The notes beneath the pieces are model-generated. The model saw only the letters and a list, made by a program, of their open reading frames with translations. It did not search any database and was not told the origin of the DNA. The position numbers were made by a program, and so were the translations under genes. From Branchiostoma floridae (Eukaryota; Chordata; Leptocardii; Amphioxiformes; Branchiostomatidae), in contig NC_049991.1 of NCBI RefSeq assembly GCF_000003815.2, positions 7,212,087 through 7,276,086 of the forward strand: a DNA stretch of 64,000 bases, in the 5' to 3' direction. Shown one piece after another: positions 56,893 to 64,000 of this stretch; the first letter of the stretch is position 1, and each line of letters opens with the position of its first letter.

Positions 56893-59800
56893 CTACAAAG
56901 AAAAAATATAACAGAAAAATGAACAAAGAATAATTTGAAAATCAGTATAGATACTTATAATATATAATTGTGCATTAATACCATAATAACACGGAAAAGA
57001 TAACAGCAAATATACCCTTTTCGTCTATTTCATATACATTACATATTCTGAAATAGACTGGGAAGTAAGTTAACGTCACAGTTTGCTGTACTAGAACTTA
57101 GAAGAATCAAATCATAAATAGTCGTAAAGTTTGTCTCCAGTTCACAGTGTACCAGAATGCAATTTTTCGATGAAGTTAAACCGTTTGTGTACAAAATTAT
57201 TAAGATGAAGAATTAGACAAAAACTAGTGGAAAACATCTAGTACCTTCAAACTATTTTCTAAAGACACCCGTCCAGTAAAATGCAAAACAACTTTCTTTT
57301 TTGTGTGCTCTTTGTTTCTGATTGCAGACATGGGTGGACTCCCAATATTGTTTAGGTAGCTTAGATGATCTAGAGATGATGATCCACGTTTCAAAGTCCT
57401 GGCATATTATAGCAGAGAGCAACTACATTGATTTACGGTTACGGTTGTTCCCGACGAACACAAAATCCTGAATGATAAGATACTATAAATCAAATAACAG
57501 AAATATCACTGCATTACGTACTTGTTGTCTCCTCACTTTTTTCCACATCCTCGGCTTCCTGGGCCAACTCTGCCTTCCCGAGTGCTTTCAACATGTCCTT
57601 TAGTAGCGTCAGATTCCCCTCGCCGATTTTGTTATCTGCCTCAAGCATGTTAAAGATTTCGTGAGGCGTCGCATACTTTATATTTGCATCTCCGAGGTGT
57701 CCGCCAGTAGTAAGGTAGGCTCTTAACTTTCTATTGTCATCTTCAGTGAACTCGTTTTCAACATTCAGGTAGAGCTTGGCGCGGGCGGAAACATGACGCT
57801 TGGGGATAGATGCCAGATTACCTGCATTCAAAATGATGGGAATGGTTTCATATATGAAAAGTAAAGCTTACAGGGGATATCCAATTATGTTGCTACCAGA
57901 ATTTAATTACCATAACATTAATGTGCATTGTGGATTCGAAAACAACTCAATGATTTTTCTCCACTGACTGTTGCATGTGCTTACATCAGCGGTCACAGGA
58001 ATAGTAACTGTTGTAATAAGCACTGCAGTTCGCTTTGCTTTCAAAGTAGTTAGAATCTACGTTGAAAACAGTAGATTATGACAAGATTTCAAATTTACAA
58101 ATGCAAGTGCATCACCAGACATTGCCGAATTTGCGAGACCATTACCAGGATGGATTTATATCACAGATTGTGTTATAAATGATAGAATGAAAAGACATTA
58201 ATTGCTTACCCTACCTTCAGTCTTACCACTGTTCGCCACCTTCTCGACTTCTGGTACAATGTCTTGCATAATGAGGGTATTCAGAATATCCACTAGTAGC
58301 TCAAGATTCCCCTCTCCTATCTTCATGCCCATCTCCAGCATGCTAAGGATTTCTAAAGGTGTCGCAAACTCCGCCGCTTCCTTCGTGAGGTGTCCGTCAG
58401 TCACCAGCAGCGCTCGTAGGCGTCTAGTGTCTTCGTATGTTATTTCGTGAGAAATATTCATGTAAAGCTTGGCGCGGTCAGAGAGATGGACCTCGGAGGT
58501 AGTCGTCGGATAATCTGCATTTAAAATGATGAAAATTGGATCCTTACAGGGGATATTCGTATACAGGCTAAATCTATAACTGTTATAAAAATAGTCTGAT
58601 TATGGTATTTTGGCCAACACGTTCTGTTTCAAGCTGTTTGGTCTGAGTTTTTTTAACAGTGTAAAGCTCATCACCAGAACGGATATGTCACGGATGGCGT
58701 TTATAAATGATAGAATGAAAAAGACATTCATTGCTTATCCTACCTCTTGTCTCATCACTGTTATTCGCAAACTCCTCGACTTCTGATAGAAGGTCTGTCT
58801 TCCCAGACCAATACAGTATATCCAATAGCAGCGTCAGATTTCTCTCGCCTAACTTATTGTTCGCCTCCAGTATGTTAAAGATTTCGTGAGGCGTGGCAGA
58901 CCTCGGCACTTCTTTCGAGAGGTGTCCGTCAATCAGCAGCAGCGCTCTTAGATCTCTGCTTTCATCGTCAAGGAATTCTTGATCAATACTCATGTAGAGC
59001 TTGGCTCGGGCGGAGAGTTGGACCTTGGGGGTCAAAATACCTGCATCTAAAATGATGGGGATGATCAGAACAGAGGTTAGAAGGTATATCTTTAAACAGG
59101 TTATGACTTTTGCTGTTGTTAGTAGAATTTACTACAATATTCATGCATAAGGTGAATTAGAAAACAACTCAATATCATATTCAGTGATGCATGTGTTAAC
59201 ATCAGTTGATACGCAAAGAGTGGTTGTTATTAAGCTTACAATGTAGACTTAGGAGTCTTAAAATTCAGTATATGAAACGTGAATCAAAGTGAAAATTCAA
59301 ATAAATTCATAACTGCTAAAGACAGAGCCTGATTGTGGTATCCAATACTTTCAGACTCAAACTATATACAATGGCAGCTTTGTGTATAGGGAGTTGAGTA
59401 TACTATATAGTATCAGAATATTTGGGAGGTACAATCAGAAAGTGATATTCGTCTTCAATTAACTCTGGACAGAATAGACAAACCCTCTGGTCATACCGAA
59501 GACAACTTTTTTTTGGCCAAACCTTCTTTTTTTATTAGCTCGCTCGCACCAGTTTTGGAGTTCCAGAGAATGCATTCCAAATACTTAAATCAACATTGCC
59601 TAAATGAAAGGATAAAAACAAATTCCTGGCTTATCTTACCTCCATCCGTCTCATCCCTGAGTGCAAACTCCTCGACTTCTTGAACCAACTTTTCCTTCCC
59701 CAGGGCTTTCAACATGTCCGCTAGTAGCACCAGATTTCCCTTGCCTATCTTATTGCCCTCCTCCAGCATGTTAAAGATTTCTGAAAGAGTCGCTTTTTCC

Positions 59801-62800
59801 ACCTTTCCTCTTGCGAGATGACCGTCAGTAACCAGAATGGCTCTTAGACTTCTAACGTCTTTCTCAGAGAGATCTTCATTTATCTTCATGTAGAGCCCGG
59901 CACGGGTGGCCCATGTCAGTTTACCTGTATTCAAAATAGGCGGAATAGCGGAACTTCCATGCATGAAATACAAGGTCGGTAAACGCAAATAATAGATGCT
60001 TATATTTCTAAGCTAAAACCACAAACCTTGTTACAACAGCTGAAGTTATTCCATGCATACCATACAGTATGTTGTATATTGTTTTTGTTGCGTGTCTTCC
60101 TCTTCTCCTCCTTTATTAAATCGTCATGATGGATTCAACCTTTTTTTTGGCTTGGTGGCCAAATGACCTGAAAGAAATACCACAGACCCTTTTCTTACGT
60201 TTGATGGAGTCCTGAAAATAAGTTAATTTAGTTTTTGTGGTTTTATATTAGACCAAATACATTGTGTTTTCGGATTAGTCAATTTCTGCAATAGGTTGAT
60301 GTGGAACAGTACATTTTTCATGGGAATGGAGGAGACGGTTTGCTGTATTTTCCCACGCGCAAATGTCGGCCTTTCCAGTAATATGGTTCTTGTAATCACT
60401 AATACTACTTATATTTCTCATTGGTTAGGGATGCCAATGATCCTCTCATTTGCTATTTGCATAAAAAAATATCTTACGGTGAATTCTTAACCCAACATAC
60501 ACATTCTAATTTACATTCGGAGTCCTGTCTTTGAACATTTTCTGATATATTATGAAAACATTTCCTATTGTTCGCTACTATGGTATTCAAGCATACTCTT
60601 ATGTTCATGAAGTATGTAAATAATGCGGTCCACATTTGCATAATTGGTATTCAATGATGTTCCTCCTTTCTAAGTTATATTTTAAAATGCCAAAATATCA
60701 AGGGTATGTAGCCATCAATGGTATGATGTATAAATGTCTTCGTAAGATGTATTGAGAGAATTATGCACCGATTTGCAAAATTATAATCGGAAACCATCGC
60801 TTTCATAGATTAAATGTATTTCATAAAATGACTACCTTTCATCTTCTGGGTTGGTAGTGATAATGTACTTTGCCATGTTGAATCTGATGACACATTTGCT
60901 GGGCTTCCTGCATCGGTTTGCAATGATCCCTTTCGGATTTCTGCAGAATGTTCTTCAGTCCTTGATTCATCTGTATGGACATACATGTAATAGCATTTTA
61001 AAAACAGTATGTCTGCAGAGATTAGCGATATTGTGCAATGCCAATGGTCGCGTTGGCTGGCTTTAAAAGAAATAAAACTATACAATATCATACATAACTT
61101 TTAAAAATGTCATAAGATATACATACATCATACACTTTCTTCTTTTCTTGTTGTCATCCTTATCATTATACGATTGCTTTATTGCACAACAATTGTACGG
61201 GGTACAAAGTATGGCATCTACATAACTACAGATCTATAACTTAACGCTTATCTAACTAATACAGAAGTTGTAGTATGAGATAAAATCTACAACAAAATGC
61301 TTTTGCTGAGGATCAGACCTCATGTGGAACCACTACTTAGAGACAACCAGAATGGTTTTCGGCCTGGCAGGTCAACCTTATCCCAAATATTAGCATTGAG
61401 AAGGCTTATTGAAGGAATTGAGGATCAAAACCTGAAAGCAGTTATAACATTTATTGACTTCAGTAAGGCTTTTGATTCTATTCACCGTCAGAAGCTAATG
61501 GAAATTTTGAGAGGGTATGGTATACCAGACATAATCGTTGAGGCTATAAATATTCTTTATGTAGATACAAAAGCTAAAGTGCTCTCACCAGACGGTGAAA
61601 CAGAGTTTTTCCAAATAACCGCTGGTGTCCTACAAGGTGATACCTTAGCTCCCTTCCTTTTTATAGTGGCTTTGGATTATGCAATGAGACAGGCCACAGA
61701 GCAACCTGAGCTCACGGGTTTTGTACTTAAACCAAGAAAGAGCAGTAGACACCCAGCTGAGTTACAAACTGACACAGACTTTGCAGATGATATAGCCCTT
61801 ACTTCGAACATAGTACTAGAAGCACATTCATTGTTGCACAAGGTTGAAAATGCCTCCAAAATTGTTGTCCTACATGCCAACGATACAAAAACTGAGTATA
61901 TGGTGTTCAATCAACCTGAAGGAATCCTGATCTCAACAAAAGGTCAGGCACTTGCCTGCGTGAAAGACTTCAAGTACTTGGGTTCATGGATAAGAAACTC
62001 TAGTAAAGATGTGGATGTCAGAATTGCTCTAGCTTGGGGAGCCATGAGTAAAATGTCAGTTATATGGAAAACCGATTTAAGTCCAACAACTAAAATCAGT
62101 TTCTTTAGAGCAGCAGTAGAGTCAATTCTCCTCTATGGGTCAGAATGTTGGACTCTGACAAAAGCCCTAGGGAGAAGACTCAACGGCACATATACGAGAA
62201 TGCTGAGATCTGTCCTAAACATCTCATGGAGACAAAGAATTTCAAACAAAATCCTTTACAAGGATATACCGCCGATAGCCGACACTATTCGGCAAAGGAG
62301 ACTGCGTTTTGCAGGTCATTGCTGGAGGAAAAAGGATGAAGTAGTGCACAAACTGTTACTGTGGAATCCGAACCACGGAAACAGGGGCAGGGGAAGACCG
62401 CGTAAGTCATACACTAAACAGCTTGCTGAAGACACCGGTCTGGACCTGCAACAACTTCCCGCAGCGATGGATGACAAAGAGGGGTGGAGGAAACTGGTTA
62501 TGTGGAGACTCCGAGCGAGCTCGCCGGAGTAAGTAAGTAAGTAAGTATGAGATAAGTTTCTTACAGTCATTGAAGGCTTTTACAATCATTGGAGGAATTT
62601 CTAATGTCTAAACCTTCTTTGATATATTTTCCTATATCTGTCATACAGGGATTGTCACATGTCATGATGTATTTGAATTTGCACTTCAGGTCCATTGAGA
62701 TAAATCCTTGTGTAGAAGATGACAGCCTTGTGTACAGAGGATTTCGTATATCAGAATATTTGGGACATACAACCATAAAGTGCTATTCATCTTCAATTAG

Positions 62801-63611
62801 CTCTGGACAGAGTGGACAAACCCTCTGGTCGATAGGGATTTTTTTTAAATCTCCCGGTTTCTATATTTAATTTGTGACAGCCGATTCTGAGTTGTGTGAT
62901 TGCCCTACGAACGTCAAGGCTCTTTATAAACAAGACCAAGCAATACGACACAAAAATACATGCAACTTTATCATTAATTACCTTGGATTTCACCCACAGA
63001 ATCAGTTCTGGCTGACACATCTTCAGGCCTCGGTGGTTCTTTAGCTCCGAGAGATCCCAGTTTCGCTGTCAATTTGGTATTCTGAGCTTGAAGGTCATCA
63101 TTTATCGCAACCAGTTTCTTGTTTTCCTCCCGGTGCTGTTGGATTTCCATCGTATTTGCAGCGAAAGACTTCTCTGCCTTTTCAATCTTCTGAGTGAGAT
63201 TCTTGACTTCAGTTTTGAGGGCATGGATAACAGAAGCCTGGATTCTAGCTTGGTTGTTTTGAATGTCAAGTCTCGTTCTCAACTCTTCCACCTTTCGTGT
63301 CTTTTTAACTAATCGGAGAGCCAAGTGCTGCGTGAGTACATCATCTTTCCAATTTTTTAGCCGAGATTCTTGGGCGACGGTGGTGGCTAGGTCTAAACTG
63401 ACAAAATCTGGGTGAGTGATTTCTTTCTGTGCAGGAGGGGTTTTCATGGCTTGTAAGTCATCCACAGATGTTGTTTTCAGTGGCCCTAAAGGAGACGTGT
63501 AGAACAATGAATGCATTACGCTTGGTGTTTCTGTTATAGAAATACATGATCTTGAATATGATATCTGTCAATGTGCTTACGTTTGACGGGCACAATTAGT
63601 ATTTCCATCAT
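56250..63611 (-). CDS. Coiled-coil protein with four tandem death-effector-like domains
   Basis: Minus-strand gene assembled by phase. Start ATG is at 63611. Exons are 63611-63581, 63485-62982, 60970-60836, 59924-59640, 59040-58744, 58514-58215, 57821-57522 and a terminal exon starting at 56892. All resolved junctions are phase 1. The product is about 623 residues: N-terminus MMEILIVPVKR, coiled coil (11-178), Ser/Thr-rich linker (179-223), then four death-effector-like repeats (224-617). Death-effector domains mediate homotypic assembly in caspase-8/FADD signalling. No caspase, kinase or nucleotidase domain is attached, so a regulator or scaffold is inferred. An upstream in-frame TAA precedes the start. 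The large intron after the coiled coil holds two LINEs. The C-terminus is the least certain part. Confidence 0.7.
57522..57821 (-). CDS. Death-effector-like domain 4 exon
   Basis: Exon of 300 bases, phase 1 to 1. Pattern: RAKLYLNVENEFTEDDNRKL, RAYLTTGGHLG, ATPHEIFNMLEADNKIGEGN, LTLLKDMLKALGKAELA. The six-helix death-effector spacing is kept. The usual RxDL motif reads KAEL. Confidence 0.8.
58215..58514 (-). CDS. Death-effector-like domain 3 exon
   Basis: Exon of 300 bases, phase 1 to 1: RAKLYMNISHEITYEDTRRL, RALLVTDGHLT, ATPLEILSMLEMGMKIGEGN, LELLVDILNTLIMQDIV. It is the most diverged repeat in the last helix (MQDI for RxDL). Donor chosen as gtaggg to keep phase 1; gtaagc six bases on is an alternative. 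Confidence 0.8.
58744..59040 (-). CDS. Death-effector-like domain 2 exon
   Basis: Exon of 297 bases, phase 1 to 1: RAKLYMSIDQEFLDDESRDL, RALLLIDGHLS, ATPHEIFNILEANNKLGERN, LTLLLDILYWSGKTDLL. It is closest to the classical motif (KTDLL for RxDLL). Confidence 0.82.
59385..59490 (-). mobile_element. LINE fragment in the intron before death-effector domain 2
   Basis: 'tcagaatatttgggaggtac' and 'gacaaaccctctggtc' match 62750-62830, the C-terminal coding part of the old LINE. A remnant only. Confidence 0.65.
59640..59924 (-). CDS. Death-effector-like domain 1 exon
   Basis: Exon of 285 bases, phase 1 to 1: RAGLYMKINEDLSEKDVRSL, RAILVTDGHLA, ATLSEIFNMLEEGNKIGKGN, LVLLADMLKALGKEKLV. Flanking intron ends ('ttttgaatacag') resemble those of the other repeats, so the exons spread by tandem duplication. 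Confidence 0.8.
60836..60970 (-). CDS. Ser/Thr-rich linker exon of the death-effector gene
   Basis: Exon of 135 bases between acceptor 'gtccatacag' and donor gtagtc. Both ends are phase 1 and the length is divisible by three, so it fits between the coiled coil and domain 1. It reads DESRTEEHSAEIRKGSLQTD, AGSPANVSSDSTWQS, ending QKMKG. Low complexity, presumably flexible. Confidence 0.6.
61165..62935 (-). mobile_element. Old LINE 3' part, split by a younger LINE
   Basis: The segments 61165-61271 and 62556-62935 are continuous in the solo copy at 32275-32560. The minus-strand coding remnants read QLRIGCHKLNIETGRFKKNP and YSDIRNPLYTRLSSSTQGF, then CMTDIGKYIKEGLDIRNSSN and stop. Frames are interrupted. 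It lies between the coiled-coil exon and the linker exon of the death-effector gene. Confidence 0.8.
61284..62543 (+). mobile_element. Young 5'-truncated LINE with an open reverse-transcriptase frame
   Basis: Flanked by 12-base direct repeats 'agtatgagataa' (61272-61283 and 62544-62555). It ends in a (TAAG)n tail. The frame is open from the truncation point (KIYNKMLL...) to TAA at 62530-62532, more than 411 codons. Reverse-transcriptase motifs: NGFRPGRST, FIDFSKAFDSI (block A), AGVLQGDTLAPFLF (block B), FADDIAL (block C; Phe for the usual Tyr), FKYLGS. The C-terminus has RRLRFAGHCWRK and GRGRPRKS. Endonuclease and N-terminal parts are missing, so it is not autonomous. I do not assign a clade. 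Confidence 0.92.
62982..63485 (-). CDS. Coiled-coil exon of the death-effector gene
   Basis: Exon of 504 bases, phase 1 to 1. Residues VEELRTRLDIQNNQARIQAS through IQQHREENKKLVAINDDLQA show heptad spacing of Leu/Ile/Val with Glu/Lys/Gln between, about 110 residues of coiled coil. It starts PLKTTSVDDLQAMK and ends SARTDSVGEIQG. Such a region would give dimers or trimers that could pre-cluster the death-effector domains. Confidence 0.85.
63581..63611 (-). CDS. First coding exon of the death-effector gene
   Basis: ATG at 63611-63609 (a second ATG follows directly) reads MMEILIVPVK, then donor gtaagc in phase 1; joining to the next exon completes CGG (Arg). An in-frame TAA 24-27 bases upstream supports this start. 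The segment 63612-64000 shows no further coding exon and probably holds the 5' UTR or promoter. Confidence 0.65.
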
Positions 63612-64000
63612 GACAGGTGAGATGGGGGGCTCAATTTAGGAATTTGATATCGCTCCAAAAAATCAAGCTCACTAAGCAATGAAAGGCTTCGAAGCTACAA
63701 ATGTAAAATTATTTGAGTCAGCGACGAACCAAAAACTCTTTCTAAACTTCATCAGTGACAGGTACAGGCTTGTCATGTTTCGACCCACTACGGTCTTTTG
63801 AACAACATTTTACAGAATGCAGAGGCGTGCCATTATGTGGACAAGACCAGAAACTACAGCTAAACAAATTTGAATTAACACCATCAGGTTAGTTAATGTC
63901 TAGGTAACGCATTCCAAATCCGTATATCTTAGCAAGTCGAAATCTGGTTTCATGAAAAAAACAGAGCCATCCTTCACCTTTCTGAAGCAATTAGGTAAAA

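Noticed and set aside
60165-60215. A 13-base micro-exon candidate (minus strand) between 'ttattttcag' and gtaaga
   Set aside because: Both splice sites look good, but its length would break the phase-1 chain of the death-effector gene. No second line of support.

Overview
The window looks like nuclear DNA of an invertebrate deuterostome, most probably amphioxus (Branchiostoma). This is an inference: it rests on intron-dense mosaic genes with phase-1 domain exons (sushi, CUB, frizzled, LDLa, MAM, trypsin), a multi-death-effector-domain gene, a dense population of non-autonomous DNA transposons and LINE pieces, and two assembly gaps (19772-20635 and 38139-38238). Nothing prokaryotic (operons, ribosome-binding sites, CRISPR) is present, and no tRNA or rRNA was recognised.

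Layout. (1) 1-5.1 kb: the minus-strand 5' end of a gene truncated by the window edge. It has a leader exon (4722-4726), a signal-peptide exon (3918-4003) and, further left, a 200-490 bp tandem repeat. (2) 7.8-53.5 kb, plus strand: one very large secreted serine-protease gene. I resolved 45 coding exons by splice sites and reading phase, giving about 2,503 residues. The order is signal peptide, 8 sushi, 3 CUB, frizzled, 2 CUB, LDLa, acidic Pro-Glu linker, Trp/Tyr-rich exon, MAM, LDLa, CUB, 2 LDLa, MAM, LDLa, CUB, LDLa, trypsin. Every between-domain intron is phase 1, the signature of exon shuffling. The peptidase has an intact catalytic triad, an R|IVGG activation site and the Asp expected for trypsin-like specificity. 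(3) 54.5-55.45 kb: an inverted third copy of the promoter plus leader exon, apparently orphaned. (4) 56.25-63.6 kb, minus strand: a gene encoding a coiled coil, a Ser/Thr-rich linker and four tandem death-effector-like domains, each on a single phase-1 exon.

The 1-13 kb segment is a head-to-head inverted duplication. The promoter, leader exon, signal-peptide exon and intron blocks of the big protease gene recur in reverse order and orientation on its left, so two paralogous secreted-protein genes diverge from a common centre near 6.5 kb.

Mobile DNA fills the introns. There is a 5.0-kb hAT-like element with 8-bp target duplications that carries two inverted, diverged minisatellite arrays. A GC-rich inverted-repeat family occurs twice, one copy inside a larger compound element. 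There are several MITEs. A young 5'-truncated LINE with an open 411-codon reverse-transcriptase frame is nested in an older LINE 3' end.

The two main genes look functionally unrelated. One product is extracellular (adhesive and ligand-binding modules targeting a protease). The other is cytoplasmic and probably acts in death-domain signalling.
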